Counted from the first letter of the stretch, positions 39,111-53,106 are shown. The stretch: DNA of 64,000 bases from Fratercula arctica (GCA_947846985.1 CANTUZ010000002.1:16316087-16380086), one strand, 5' to 3'. Numbers and translations are program-made. Notes: generated by a model not told the origin, from the letters alone.

Positions 39111-42100
39111 CAGTATAATGTTAGAGCTCTAGAATTAAACAAATAGGAGGCAGTAGCAATGCTTTTAAAACAAACAGCTCTCAGCTTCAAAATTGGCTTC
39201 CCCAACTATTCCAACAGAGACCAAATGTGTTAAGCTTGGCACAGTAAATGACCCTTCACTTTTCCCTAGCTTTGGATTATCACCATGCTTATCACAAAGG
39301 ACTGGTTAGGGAATCTCATAGTAATTGCATCTGCATTCATGAGCTTTTTAACATCATCATTAATATTGCAGTAGAGTTATGGGCTCCCCATGAAATTACA
39401 CTAAACTGCCACCAAGAACTCAATCTAAACAGCCTTGAACTTTGGATTCTTATTTTAAAGATTCCATCCGTGACCCATTGCTCCTCAAAATGTGTGGTTC
39501 AGATAAGCACTCCCAGGATTCAGTATTTTTCTGACCTGCCTCTTGGGTCAGCAAAAGTGGTTTGGAAAGCTCAAGAGAGTAGCCTTATTTATTACATTTC
39601 AGCACTTCTTTTTCTACTTGTAGCTAAAACCAGGACCTACAGAGAGGAATTCTTCGGACATTAAAAAACTCCTTTCGAATTCCAGAAGGACTTTATGTTT
39701 AGTCCTAAGATGGGAAAAGCCTGTCACTTCTTATTGCAGCCAAATCATCCGTTACAGGGGAAAGTTTAAGTAGAATACTGCAGTAAGAAGTTATACTACT
39801 ACGTATTTAATGAAAAATACTGAAAAATCTTTTCTTTTAGACAGATTTTGTTACCTGTATCCATGGCAGATAATGCTGTTCTCCATCAGTAGTGAAACTG
39901 ACAAAATGGTATAAGATCCTGAGGACTAAGCTATCACTTTATGAGAGTAACAGTGGCAGAATCTGCTTTTTATAATAATAGACCAAGAATCAAATTCCTT
40001 CCTCTGTTTCTCCAGCTGACCAGTTCAGACCTTGTTATCCGAATACAATATCTCTATCTCAAATACTCTAAGTAAATGGGATTTAGATGTAATTTATAAT
40101 TCTTGGAAGGGAAAATATTTCATTATTTCCTATATAGACTATATACACCAACAACAATTTAAATTTCTAAAGATATGCAGGTGCTTGGATAGAAAAAGGA
40201 GACATTCTGATTCCTTGGTCTCTACTTTGCTTAATTGGATTTTACTGAGCATTTTAAATCGGCTGAGACTTTTGATCAATTGCACATCCACCGTCACTTC
40301 CAAGAGCTTTCACAACACTACAGACCTGAATATCTATCTGACAGACATATTTTTGAATCTACTAACAGTTCCTTACTAAGATATTTTCATCAAAAATGTA
40401 AAACCTTATAAAAAATTCAAATGTTTTGGTTCAGTTGAAGCCCTCAGCTAGAATAATGTCATCTCACGTCTATACGGCATGGTGTTGTTTTTATTTGGGG
40501 GCTTTTAACACTACAGTGATAGTGATTTCAAAGGTTCTAGCTCCTTCTTAAGAGATAACTGCACTATTCTTGATTTTGATCTGTCACCACCTTGCCACAG
40601 TACAATATTCCAGGTTTCTTGTTTTGAGTAAATGTATTTTTTTTGTCATTGCAGCTTGATAAAACAGAAGCCCATTTTGAACAATAAAGCATAAGTAATG
40701 TATTTCTATTTTTACATGTTTTCTTGGATATGATTGCAATTTATGAGAAAAACCACTATAATTATGAATGCAAATGATTTCACAGTTACTGCAACAGATT
40801 TTGTTTATATATGTTAAACTATGCTGAGAAAGAGCTGGCTTTGATCTGGGAAACTCATTAATGTCTTTGCAAAACAGAAATCAGAACATGGTGTACAGCA
40901 TCGATACTGACCATGGTTCACCATGATGTGACTCAAATCACATCAACTTTGAAATTCAGACACCTTCTTGTGTCAGCACAGAGGTGAATCATAGGGAAGA
41001 TAATAAGGTTTTTTTTAATTAAATTGTTTAAAAATTGTGTTTCTAGCCTGGTACTAAGATGTAATTTATTAAGCAATAGAACCATGTTTTCTACCAAGGA
41101 AAGGCAGAAATTCCAGTGAAGACTGACAGTGCATATCCATTTCCTGTGAAATTAGAAAGGGCGAGTGTGCAAGCTTGGCCATTCAGCCCTTGATGTCCAC
41201 TCTGCATTCTTCTTTGTAGTGGTTTGGACTATTCCCCTTACATCTCTTCAAGATGAAGCTTGGGTTCATCCTGGGGCTAGCTTCCACCAAGGAGCAGCAT
41301 GGACGAGGCCATACCGTGTGTAATTATTTCCATCTGTCACCATCCTCCAACATTAACCCAGAAGATCTTGTACTCTCACATGCAACCCAAAATATTCACA
41401 CAACACTCCAGGGCATGTGTATACTCTCCACATCACACTTACTAAAATCCCACTCTTGAGGCTGTAAGGCAGTTTCCTCATTAGCAGCCTGGCTTATGGA
41501 CCCAGTCTTGACGACAAGTGTTGTTAACACCATGTCAACAAATGTTTGAGGAGTACTGTGGAGCCAGCCTGGGCCTCACAGAGAGAGCAACACTCCTTTC
41601 AGCATGCAAAAAGAAAGCCCAAGAGGGGAGGGCCAGCCAGATGCCCCAAAAGAAACATCAGGATATTGCACCATCCACAGGCCATACGGGTAGCACATCT
41701 CAAGTTCAAAAAACAACAGTTATGCTGAGAATATCCCAAAGGCAATGTCTAAAAGACATTCCTTGACTTCACCTTGCCCAGTTTCCTGATATCTATCCAT
41801 ACTCCAGCGTTTAACTCATTCATAACTGGCCAAAGTGAGCTTAGAAGGATCTATCTGTGCCTTATACAAGGCATAGGGAATATTTGTGGGTGATCCAGTA
41901 TGCAGGGGCAAGATGAGCACCCCACTGGACAGGTCCAAGAGAAGAGGAAGGCAGGAGATATGGCATGAGAAGGGTCATCTCCCACTGCCTTCAGTGTTTT
42001 CCCAGAACTCACCATCACATAGGTGGGCTTCTACTGTGAGGTGGAAACATATGCATGCCCCTCTTACAGAAAATGTGAGAACCACTTCTGGATGTGGTGG

Positions 42101-45100
42101 AGGCACAGCAATATGGGGCAGTGCCCCTCTGTCCCTCCCAAAGGCACCCTCCTCCCTCCCAGTAGGGCATTTGAAACTGTAACAGACACTGGACCCACTA
42201 CCCATTGCAAAAGAGCAGCTCATGCTGATGAATGCTGAAACACTTCCTAGACCTTCTGCTAGCCAGAACAGTTGGAAGCCCTGTGCACCCTGGCCTGGCA
42301 ACACAGAGAAATTTGGGCTATCACCTAGTACCTGAATAACAGGAGTCTGAATGGGAGAGGGATGATGAAGCCTTTGCATGTCCTCATGCTCAAGACCCTC
42401 CCAGAAACCCTGCCTGGAGTATCTGCAGGGCCTGATCCCTAGGTATCAGCACAGGGCCTGCTCTCCACACTGGGGAGCTAAGCAACAGATTGTAGTACAC
42501 AGGTTCACCCTTCACTTTGATTGCTTCCTCTCCGCACAAAAAACATGTTCCCCCAAAAAGTAGCCCTTCATTTTGGTTATCTCTTACTTTGATAGTTTTC
42601 CATTTGCTGGGCAGCACCAGTTTTTGCAAAGATGTAACTGTCTGCGCTGCCAATAAAACTGTGTCTGTACTAGTTGATGAAAGGGGTCAGGGATTGTGCT
42701 CTGGCCTGATGGCAACTAACCTAGTCTCATTTATGCAGGACAGCTTTGTCCAGACTTCCAATGGGGAATGATCCCTGGCCCATGCTGACTCCCAAACCTC
42801 ACCCAGGCATTGCCTGCAAGCACCAGTTCGCACTGACCAAAACCATACTGAAATCATGTTGGCAATTATCAGCCATGCTCAGGTCCACACTGCACCTTAA
42901 TTAGTTTATCAGTCTAACTATATAATTCACCAAAATATCAAGCTATTTCAAGCTGATGTAAGTGGGGATTGGAATGACTATAAGTTAAACAGCAACACTC
43001 TTTCCTTGTTCTATCCTTTAGAAAAATAAAGTTCTCTTTGGACTCAAAAATAGGTTGACAACTGAAAAAAAAAATCCTAATCTGTTTTAATAGATATTAA
43101 GTTAAATTTCATGAAGAGAAAAATTTCCAAGCAAACAAGCAAGCAGCAGAGTCTCCCAGAAAAATCAACTTATTTCAATGAGTATTTCTCAGGTAAATCT
43201 TCTGATTAGTTGCCAAGGAATTGTTTCTTTCCAATGTTTGTAATACCTTCCTCTTCAATGAGAGCTGATTATGGCTGGCAGCATTGTCATTCTGGGGCAG
43301 TAGGTCAACAGGTTAATATCTTGGCTAAAGGACCTGAGCGTGCTTCACTTGGCAACGCCGCAGCATGCTGCCAGAATGCAGCAGCAGATGATAATAGTGA
43401 GCTTAACTTCCCCAGCTACTCTCCTCTTCGCCAAGGGAAGCATTACACACAAATAACCCCAGCCTCCTTTAAATACCTGCTACTCTTCTTCTGCTGGGTT
43501 TTGGCTTCTACCTGCAGTCTTGCCACCTTGTCTGGAGATAGTAAACTTTTAAGCTACATTTTTATTTTTGAAAGCATTCAGTGTATAAAATGTTCAGATT
43601 TCATCTGCAAAAGTGTGGGCCTTTGGAAGGATGAGCACCATTTCACCTCTGGTCTTCCTTAGCCATAAAAAAGATAACATTTAAAAGCAAAAATTGTTTG
43701 CCAACACTATCTCATCATGAACTTCATATTTTTTTTCTCCAAATACCACATTTACATAATTAAGAACCATTCATACACTTTGTTTTTAAATTTTAATTCA
43801 CCTTAAACTCTGCAAAATAGAGTGTCTATACCTTACTTGAATGGAGACCTGAAGAGATTCTGAATATACTGATGAATGCAAAATGTATTACATTTATACT
43901 GATTGCATGAGGATCATATATGTATGCCACAAAATTATCTTGTAAGACAAAAATCAAGACAGTAAATATAAAAGAGGCATTTTCAATAAATCCAGCAAGT
44001 TTCCATCACTCTCAAAAATTATATTTTAATTATATTCAGGGAGTGATACTGCGTATGTCAAAAAATCAATTTCATTAATTTTCTAATGTTTCATCCAGAT
44101 ACTGTATCACAAAGGTCTGGCAGCCCTTTTCTAATTATGGGTAATTGGGTGAAAGAACATTTGAATTTATATTAACACGTGAACTTTCTGCATGAAGGAT
44201 ACAGAGCTTTCCAGCAAGATGCTCAGCGTTTTACTAAGGAGCTGAAAAAACATCAGCTCCTATTCTGAGTTGTATGGCAGCTGAGGTTACCCAGTCTTTT
44301 ATAAGATTGCTCCGTATCTTACAGGATTAATTTGAAGTGGGTTCTTGGCCATTGGTCACAGCATGGTATTTTCTGCCTAGCTGAAATCATCTTCATTCCA
44401 GTCAATAAAAACCAAGCACATTTTTGGATTCACTACATGCAGTTACCAAGCCGTTAAAGTGGGCTTTGACCTTTTTCCAGTCTATATGTGGTACCTGGGT
44501 TTTGTCTGTTTATTACTCATTAAGGTCTTTGAAGAATTTGCCCCAAAGGAGGAGAAAATAATTGAAGGTTTTATGATACGCTATGGCATGATGAACAAGC
44601 CATGAAGGAAATCTCAAAAACAACATAACATAGAAATGTCAGGGAGTTTCCATTCAAACACAAATCTCACCAGAATAAATCAATGACTGTTACTAATCAG
44701 AGTCTGAAATAATCTTAAAAAATAAAGGTGTGCATAAGATTATAACTACAGGGATGAAAAAGGAGACAATGTCATGTTTATAAATTCTACAATGGTGATA
44801 AAGAAGCTTCAACACAGTAAAGCCAACGGAGCAGTTGAAAACAAAAAACCAATGTCTCCAGATAGATTTAGAAAAACACTGAATTTAATTTTTTTTTTTC
44901 ACAGCAAACAAGATGTTCTCTGGCAAATGGTATGAATCCTTTGTCAAGGCTGTCCAGATGGCCTTTGCGAATAAAATACTGCACACAGCAGTGACATACT
45001 TGTTGGACAGATAACTTACAAATTTGGAAACAGCCTGTTGGAGAGCTTCTTCATTAAACTAATAATGTTTCTGGTTATTTGGTTACAAGAAGCCAAGGGC

Positions 45101-48100
45101 CTGGTGACAATTTCACAAAAAGGAAAGTTTTAGCTGCTATGACAACCTGGACAACTGTGTTTCTCCTCCTGACAACCTGCCTGAATTATATAAAATCATG
45201 AACCCACAATGAAAACTAGATTCCAGAAAGGTATCTAAGAAATGTAAAACCATACCTGGGAGACTACAAGAATCTAACACAATGATTCTGTTACCGTTTT
45301 CATGAAATAAGATTGAGAAGATTGTGAGATGTGTTGAAAATTGCTTTGGTTATTGTTTAGAAGCTTCTTTAGAACACTTTTTTTTTTCTACAAAGTAGGT
45401 AATAACTATTAAGTCAACTTTTCTCAAAACAGGAGTTATTCAGTTGACTTTATTGGCAACTAAATGGTCCCAATACAGGTGAAAATGCAGTAGAAAAGAT
45501 AGGGTGGAAGAAAAAGACAAACTCAACAAATTTCTAAGGAAGCTGAAGCCTTTTAAAACACAATTTCCTATTCAGTCAGCCCTTGTTCGGGCTCTCTTTT
45601 ACCTTTTTTTTCTTTTTCTAGTTACATACCAGAGAGCCTACTAGTACAATTTTCTGTCACTGCCATTGAGTTTCTCTGCCATCCCTTTACTGCACCCTAC
45701 AAATTCAGATTTTAAAAAATTTTCCCCCCATGTTCCATAGACAAAATATCTTTCTGTTTAAACTGCATCTTCTTGATAAAGTAACAAAACAAAGTATTAC
45801 TCTGTGGGTTTGTTTTTTTGAAAGCAGTTTTATAAGGCACAATATTTCAGAGTAATTTTTCTACAAACATAGCAATAAGGAGAAAATCATGAAAGAAACC
45901 AACATTCTAAAAATGAACACACTAGACCAGACCAGTTATATTTCTTGCTTGCCACTTTCAAGCCCCAGTATGAAACAAAATTACCCATACAGAGCCTAAG
46001 AGCTCCTTCCAGATCTCAGTCCATATTCTTAAGGTGCAAGACCAACAACAGCAGACATATAAACTAATTATATTTAGTTTATTTGAATAATAGTCCTACC
46101 ATTATATGTAATCACCTGAATAAAGATCTGTGTATTAGGGGTTGCTTCCATCTCCTCCAATGAAGCTGACTGGAGGTAATCCACTGCCTAAAAATTAATC
46201 CCTTTGAATACAATTCCCTGAATTTTTAGTTAATCCACTATAGTCTACAAATGGGTTCTCCGTTTCATGTATAACATCAAAGTATGCCAACGTAAATGTT
46301 CTCCAGTTAATAAATAACCCAAACAAGCATTTAGCTGAAAAGCCATTTAACATCAACTGTAATAAGTGACAAAGAAAATTATGATAGAGAACATCTCTTG
46401 AAGAAGATGAGAGATGACTGAGAAAGGGAATCTGATCTGTAATGAATGCAGTACAGATGCTTGTTTACAGTGATTGCTGCATTGTAGCTAAAGGGGGTGC
46501 ATGACAACCATGCAGTGTCGCTGTGACAGCTTCCATTTCCCTAATAACATCGCACCCTTCCTAGTATTATTCTATCAGATGTAACACATATAAAGTAGTG
46601 CATATAATTTTCAATAATATGATATAATCATACGGGCCTATGCAGAGTAATAGATTACATGAGCAGGACACTAATTTTCCAGCCAAAAATAGAGCAAGAC
46701 AAGAAATACAAAGACACATCTAACACTATTTCCACCTACTACTTAATGATTATAGACCTTCAGTCTGGCAAAGCCTTATTTTGAAAGGAATTGTTATTTT
46801 GGCTTTTTGCGGCAGTTATCTTAGTGTAAACACAGACATTGATATACCCATTGTGCAACCAAATGGAAACAACTGAAGTTGATAAAAACAAGTTTATAAT
46901 CTTATGGTCCATTATCATCATACAGAGCCTGCTTTTCTCCTTTGAAGTCAGTGAGATTTTGTCATTGCCATCAATGGAAATATAATCAGATTCTTAGTCC
47001 ATATGGGTAGACTTGCTACATATTACTTCCCTCATCACAGAAACAGCTACTTCAGAATCCCTTGAGTTGATCAGATGTTATTATTAAGGACACTACCATA
47101 AATCATATGCTGTATATGTCCCCCACTTCCTATTTCAGATAAAAAGCAGATTACACTGAGAATATACAAACATTACTGAAGAAAAGGAGTGGGGCAATCT
47201 GGAAGAACATAGTGACCATGCTTAGATTTTGGCAGCTGTAGCAATGCAAGCAGAAGAGGAATTAGGCCTAGGATAAACCTGATGAGCTTGTTGTCAAATT
47301 GGAAATGGGAGTAGAATGATATGTGTGATGATTTGCCTTTGACACAAATGAAAACATTTGACTTTTGATAATCGTGTAACCAGCTAATAAAGCCTTGGGC
47401 TGTGCTAATTTGTTGGAGTGGAATGTGTTTAGACGGGATGATGAACATGTTTTGATAAGGCATTTGTGAGATGGCACAGTTGTGATTCCAGGGAGTTTGG
47501 TAAGATATTTGTAAGTCACCCTAACCCTAACAATGTAGTCAGTGAGGAGATGATGTAAATGCAAATGAATCTGATCTCTAACCAATGGAGTATAAGATCT
47601 GAGTGTATTTTGCAATACATGGCCATATGTAAATTTAAATTATGTATAAATCAGATGGCATGGTTTATAAAAATATGTGTATTTGCAGTGGTTCTTTGGA
47701 GAAGGGTAAGATGTGCAGTGAAAGAAGAGTCATTTAGACGCATGTGGCTGTGTATGGAAAAGAGGTGTAACGTGAGAGGACATGGTAAAAAAGCATTGGG
47801 TGTGAGAGACTGAGTAGGAGGATAAAAGATGTAGCAGATAAAAGGGTTGAGAGAGGAGAGATATAGGCAAGGGAAAATGTATGTCTGATCTTAAAGATAA
47901 GGGTAAATAGCTTTGGTTCAGTACAGTAAGCAACAGGAAGACAGGTAGTGATTCATATGGCCAAAACAACAGGAGAGGAGATGACACAGAAGCCTAATTT
48001 TGGAGAGATTATTGGAGAAGATAAATGAAAAAAAAAGGAAAACATTAGAGAGAAGGTTATAAATGAGCACCAGACTATATAGGAAGATATTAGTAGGTAC

Positions 48101-48989
48101 TAGTCATAAAGAAAGTATATTTCTATTCTCCACTAAATATTTGTAGGAAGTCTCCATTTTCAGGCATTTAATATTATGGATGGGTGTAATTTGTTGTGTT
48201 TCTTTTTCAAAATGCCAAATAAAGGTGTCTTCAGCCACGGATTAATCATTTGCCAAACTTAGTTTTTAATTAAATGCATTACTGTGCTATATGAGTGCAT
48301 AAAGGAGTAAACATCAAAGTTGCTCTGTTCTGTTATTGTTAAAATGTGAAAACTGTTTTTTTCCTTTGGAATTTTAAGTTTTATATTACATGATTTAGCC
48401 CAAGGCAAATATTTTTTATGGCTGAATTATAAAGTTCTTGAGAAACAGGTTTATAACAGAAGTGCAGACAATCTTCAAAAAAGCCTTATAAGCACCAAAT
48501 CGAATTACGAAGGAAAGATGGGCCTGAACCCAAACCCCAGAGCTAGCTACTCCATTAACTTTTACATACACTGGATTCAGATTCAGTCTTTGTAAAACTA
48601 ACTCATCCTTGCCATAAAAATCCCATTACTGATGTGAAAATGGAGAGCTGAACAAATGTGTAAGCAGTTGCAGGATCAGGACCTAAAATACCGTGACTAA
48701 AATGTGAGAAGTGGATTATAGAAAGAGACTTCTGAATGTTTCATTTGATGCCAGTTTATATTCAAGATGATTAAAGATTAAACATTTTCAGATATATATA
48801 TGTAAACCAAGGACAGAATGTCTTCACTCGTCATTTCAGGGCAATTCATACATGGAAGAAACCTGCTCCGGTACCTGGGAACCAGAGAGAAGAAGATAGT
48901 TAGAAAAACTAGATTGATTCCGTTCACATTGTGGTAGGAAAGGACATGAACGTACCAGAGTCTGCTCTATTTCCTAGGCCTTGAGAACC
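39111..48989. other. Intergenic DNA, no gene seen
   Basis: Mostly AT-rich non-coding DNA. The part at 41,250-42,780 is more GC-rich and has several overlapping open frames on both strands (41,518-41,766 plus, 41,975-42,379 minus, 42,517-42,771 plus). None has a recognisable domain, and the both-strand openness suggests composition rather than coding. A fragment at about 46,935-46,980 resembles the old repeat near 7,735 in reverse. Two telomere-like CCCTAA units lie at 47,518-47,531. Confidence 0.65.
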
Positions 48990-49966
48990 CACAGAATCAC
49001 AGAATGATAGGGGTTGGAAGGGACCTCTGGAGATCATCTAGTCCAACCCCCTGCCAGAGCAGGGTCACCTAGAGCAGGTTGCACAGGAATGCGTCCAGAC
49101 AGGTTTTGAACATCTCCAGAGACAGAGACTCCATCACCTCTCTGGGCAGCCCGTTCCAGTGCTCTGCCACCCTCAAAGTAAAGAAGTTCGTTCTCATTTT
49201 TAGGTGGAACTTCCTATGCTCAATTTTGTGCCCGTTACCTCTTGTCCTGTCACTGGGACTTGTCACTGAAAAAAGACTGGCCCCATCCTCCTGACACCCA
49301 CCCTTTAAGTATTTATAAGCATTGATAAGATGCCCTCTCAGTCTTCTTTTTTCCAGACTGAAAAGACCCAAGTCCCTCAGCCTTTCATCATAAGAGAGAT
49401 GTTCTAGTCCCCTAATCATCTTTGTAGCCCTTTGGTGTACCATTTCCAGCAGTTCCCTGTCCTTCTTGAACTGGGGAGCTCAGAACTGGACACAGTACTG
49501 CAGATGCAGCCTCACGAGGTCAGAGTAGAGGAGGAGGATGACCTCCCTCGATCTGCTCCCCACACTCTTCTTGATGCACCCCAGGATGTCATTGGCTTTC
49601 TTGGCCGCAAGGGCACATTGCTGGCTCATGGGCATCCTGTTGTCTAACAGGATTCACAGATCTTTTTCCACAGAGCTGCTCTCCAGCAGGTCAGTCTCCA
49701 ACCTGTATTGGTGCATGGGGTTATTCCTCCCTGCAGGGATGCAGCACCCTATATTTGCCCTTGTTGAATTTCATAAGGTTTCTCTTCGCTCAACTCTCCA
49801 ACCTCTCGGTGTCTCTCTGTATGGCAGCACAGCCTCCTGGTGTGTCAGCCACCCCTCCCAGCTTTGTGTCATCAGCAAACTTGCTGAGGGCGCACTCTAC
49901 CCCTTCATCCAGGTCATTGATGAATATATTGAACAGGACTGGACCCAGTACTGGGGAACAACATGA
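48990..49966 (-). mobile_element. CR1 LINE, 5'-truncated, minus strand
   Basis: Reading the minus strand, the copy enters CR1 ORF2 at a '[17 protein letters not shown]' block. It passes the catalytic 'FADDTKLGG' (about 49,860-49,890) and the C-terminal '[17 protein letters not shown]' and '[18 protein letters not shown]' blocks, then ends with the CR1 3' UTR and one ATTCTGTG unit at 48,990-49,005. The C-terminal frame 49,069-49,443 is open for 124 residues, and two frame changes separate it from the catalytic block. It is about 1 kb of a full element several kb long. It cannot move by itself. Confidence 0.93.
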
Positions 49967-51055
49967 AAAAAATTCCCAGTGTGAAATCCAAAATGCCCAT
50001 GGAGTACTGAAGAAGGGCAGAAAACCTCCTCCATGAGCCACATTATCCACAAGAGGCCATTCCTATTCAGCTGTCTTTGCACCCTGGTGCACATCTCTCT
50101 CTGTGAAAGAGGAGGAGACACTATTTGAGACATGAGCATGCTGAAATAAACCTTGATATATGGATTAGCGGTTACAAGGTAGACTGAGGTGATAAAAGCA
50201 ACCTTCATCATTAGTCTTACAATTTATCACATTGTACCATCTTCACTAATGTACATGTTCTGTCTGCATTTAAGTGTTTAATTTTTCTTTCAGAGAACGG
50301 AATGTCTTTAAAATATACTAGCTACTAACACGCTGTGCCTGTGTCTGTGGAAAGTGACTTGTTAATCTGATAGGAAAACAAATGGAAAAAAACACCACTG
50401 TTGGTTGGTTGGTTTGGATCGTCTTTATGGCATACAACTGAGTACGATTATTTCCTCCCTGCAGATTCATGGAAATTACCTGACGGACAATGCTAATCCC
50501 AAAGGAAGAGAGGCATCATCGTCATGTGCTAAGTGCAATTTTTTATATACACGCTCTCTGGGTATCTGCTTACTACTTCTCACTTGGAGAATTAATCTTG
50601 GCTTCTGAGACTGACTTTTTAAAACAAACACGTATGTGTACGCTTCCACAACCCCCCAGTAAGCTACCATCAGCAGGTAATTTCTGTTTTCAAAAACAGA
50701 TGTACTTTATTTTAAAACCTATATTGTCTCTCAGTCAGACATAGACTACAATGTGCTTCAGGACAGAACCAATTTACCTCAAGGACTGTCCAGCAGCATG
50801 AGAGTTTTAATAATCAGAGAGCACTGTTAACTCTCCCCTTCCTCCTTGTTCTGGGAACTTCTCTAAAAGAAAAAAATAAGGGGGCTTAATGTGCTACCCA
50901 TAAAATATACATCCAAATCAATCAAGGAAATGCATAAGTATTGCATATGATGATCCAGGGACTGCCTAAAGACGGGGAAATGAGACTGAACCCAATAATT
51001 CAGTCTGACTACATCCAGCCTGCCTGGTTCCCAGCCTGCCTGCAGACACAGGCAA

Positions 51056-51082
51056 GGGTAGGGGTAGGGGCAAGGGCAGGGG
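51056..51082 (+). other. G-quadruplex-type motif
   Basis: Five runs of three to four G with 2-3 base spacers (GGG-TA-GGGG-TA-GGGG-CAA-GGG-CA-GGGG). This satisfies the usual G4 pattern on the plus strand, about 1.9 kb upstream of the NRP1 leader. Confidence 0.7.
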
Positions 51083-51437
51083 CAGAGGCAGGAAAGAGTG
51101 ATATGTACAGAGAGTATAACACGAACAAACCGTGCTTTAGTGCATGATACTGAAGAACTGCAACCAGGGAAGAGAAGGGGACTGTCTGGTGAAAACTCAG
51201 AAAGCAGTGATGAGAGAGTGTGCAGTATGAAACCAGCAGACGGATTTCCTACTGACTTAATCTCCAGACTTCAGCTGACCTTAAAGTCGGGGCTTCAAAA
51301 GGGCAGCAAGGGAGAGTGAGAGTGGAAGGCTTAAACTCGGGACTGGAGACAAAGGGATGGAGGAGGCTGAATCTGTGTATGATTTCTGAACACAGATGTA
51401 ACACATTTGTAGTTAATCTGTGTGGCTGCAGACTTAC

Positions 51438-51469
51438 AACTATGTTTGAAAACTATTTCAAACATAGTT
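51438..51469. repeat. 14-bp perfect hairpin with 4-base loop
   Basis: AACTATGTTTGAAA (51,438-51,451) and TTTCAAACATAGTT (51,456-51,469) are exact reverse complements around ACTA. This is the longest perfect hairpin I found in the window. No target duplication or transposon terminus was recognised next to it. Confidence 0.85.
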
Positions 51470-52500
51470 ATGTCTTCAGAGTGGACAGGGATTTACTGCT
51501 GCGGCTGCGCTGGAAGGATGACCCTGCCCCCAGCAAAGCCCAACTCTTTTCCCTCTCCATCCTTCAGAAACATGTGGAGTAGGTCCTCTGATGGGCCTTT
51601 TTCCTGATGAAGCGTTAACAGAGTTTGCCCCGGCTGTGCACCAGTAACAAATTGTTTTCAAACTCTGCTCTGGGAGATGAGAGTGGCTGACATCCACTGC
51701 TGGCCGCAGGTCATTTTCCTAGCACAGACTCATCTTTGGGGACCATTTAACACTGTGTTTCAGCTTTCAGCCTTAGAGCTCTTCCTCTAAGTCCTACCCC
51801 AGCGACACTGCATTGCCTCCACACAGAGGGAGCTCAAAGCACTTCACATAAAAGAAGCTGTGGGGTTCAGCTAGGTAATCACTCTCCCGGTGCAGGGTCA
51901 GCCTGTCAGGCGGGGCAATGGGGCAAGGAAGGGACAGGCCCCATAGCTGGCGAGCAGCAGACCGTGTAGTCAAAGCAGCAGGATTCAGAGTCCGCTCTGT
52001 CCCTGCTTTGTGCCTGTCCCCTGGTGCCAGCAGGAAGGGGATCGCTCAGAAGGAGACACCCAGTTCCCAGTGGGGATTTCATGCCACATGGGAAGCAGAG
52101 CCAGACCCAGGGGATGCCAGCAGCTGCTCAACCCCACAAGAGGCTTCATGAGAGAAGGACAGATTGGGGTATCAAAGCAGCAAGAGAAGCTGAGACAAGT
52201 GGCAATGACAGCCAGGGTGGGCGAGAAAGGGTGTGGGAGGAGGGCTGGGAGGGAGAGGGTGCAGGAAGCTCCCCGCCCCGAGATGCAGAAATGCAAAGGG
52301 ACAAGGATCCGGCTGAGCCTGCCACCTGGGGGTCCCCTCACAGGGGTCCCCACAGCTCAGTCCACACCAGTGTGGCCAGCAGCACCTAGGGGATGGTGGT
52401 ATCCCACTGGGGGACCAGAGGGACAAGCGTGGGGCCGGGTGCTTGGCTGCACACTCGCACGAAACAAAAAGAGAGGGTTGGTGGGTGGCCGTTGCGGGGC

Positions 52501-52512
52501 GGGGGGGGGGGG
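52501..52512 (+). repeat. G12 homopolymer
   Basis: Twelve consecutive G in the upstream half of the CpG island. A candidate for G4 formation and a likely sequencing weak point. Confidence 0.85.
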
Positions 52513-52888
52513 AAGGGCGGCAAAGAGGGAGGCCTGGAGGGGACGGGGCAGGATGCCCGCGGGGCAGCGCGGAGGGAGGGAGCCGGGAGGTGGGCAGGGT
52601 ACGTGTGCCTGCCTGTCTGCGTGGGGGCCGGGGCGGCGGGGGCGGCCGGGCAGGGCACGGTAGGGCCGGGCAGGGCTGCGGGGGACCGCGGAGGAGCCCG
52701 CGGGGGTGGCGGGGCGCAGGTGGGTGCCTCCGCCTGGATCGGCTCTACCTGCCGTGGCGGGGGGGACGCCGCCCCTCGTCCCCCCTCTCCCCCTCCGCCT
52801 CCCCCCCAGCCAGCCCCCGCCCCGGCTGGGTGTCAGGGCTGGGGCTTTGCCGTGTTTGTTTGTTGGTTCCTCCGCGCTGCCGATGTCT

Positions 52889-52943
52889 TGGGGGGCTGAG
52901 GAGGAGGAGGAGAAGGAGGAGGAGGGCGGGGAGGGGGAGGGGA
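52889..52943 (+). repeat. GGA-rich polypurine tract
   Basis: Near-pure purine stretch of GGA/GGAG units followed by G-runs, just upstream of the likely NRP1 start sites. Such tracts can form triplex or G4 structures and bind SP/KLF-type factors. Confidence 0.65.
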
Positions 52944-53106
52944 CTGGGGCTTGGGAGACGGCGGCTCCTCGGCCTCTCTTATTGCCGCTGAGTTGCGCTC
53001 CTCTTCCTCAGGCTGCGAGCAGGAGCCGCCCGGGCGCTTCCCCCTTCCCCGGCCGGCCGGGAGTCCCTGCGGCGGCAGCGCGCTCGCTCGCCTCCCGCCG
53101 GGGCAG

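Larger units (their letters stand above)
49967..52439. other. NRP1 upstream flank, no gene seen
   Basis: Transition from AT-rich desert to the CpG island. Contains a run of G-tracts (51,056-51,082) and a 14-bp perfect hairpin (51,438-51,469). The many open frames from 51,900 onward follow the rising GC content and overlap on both strands. Confidence 0.65.

Noticed and set aside
41250..42780. Cluster of open frames on both strands in a GC-richer patch
   Set aside because: No domain, no consistent strand, no splice structure and no codon signal. A polyadenylation-like AATAAA at about 42,652 alone does not make a gene.
47518..47531. Telomere-like CCCTAA repeats
   Set aside because: Only about two units, too short to call an interstitial telomeric sequence.
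49790..50050. Minus-strand frame beginning beyond the CR1 boundary
   Set aside because: Only the part inside the CR1 is meaningful. The N-terminal third lies outside the element and is chance extension.
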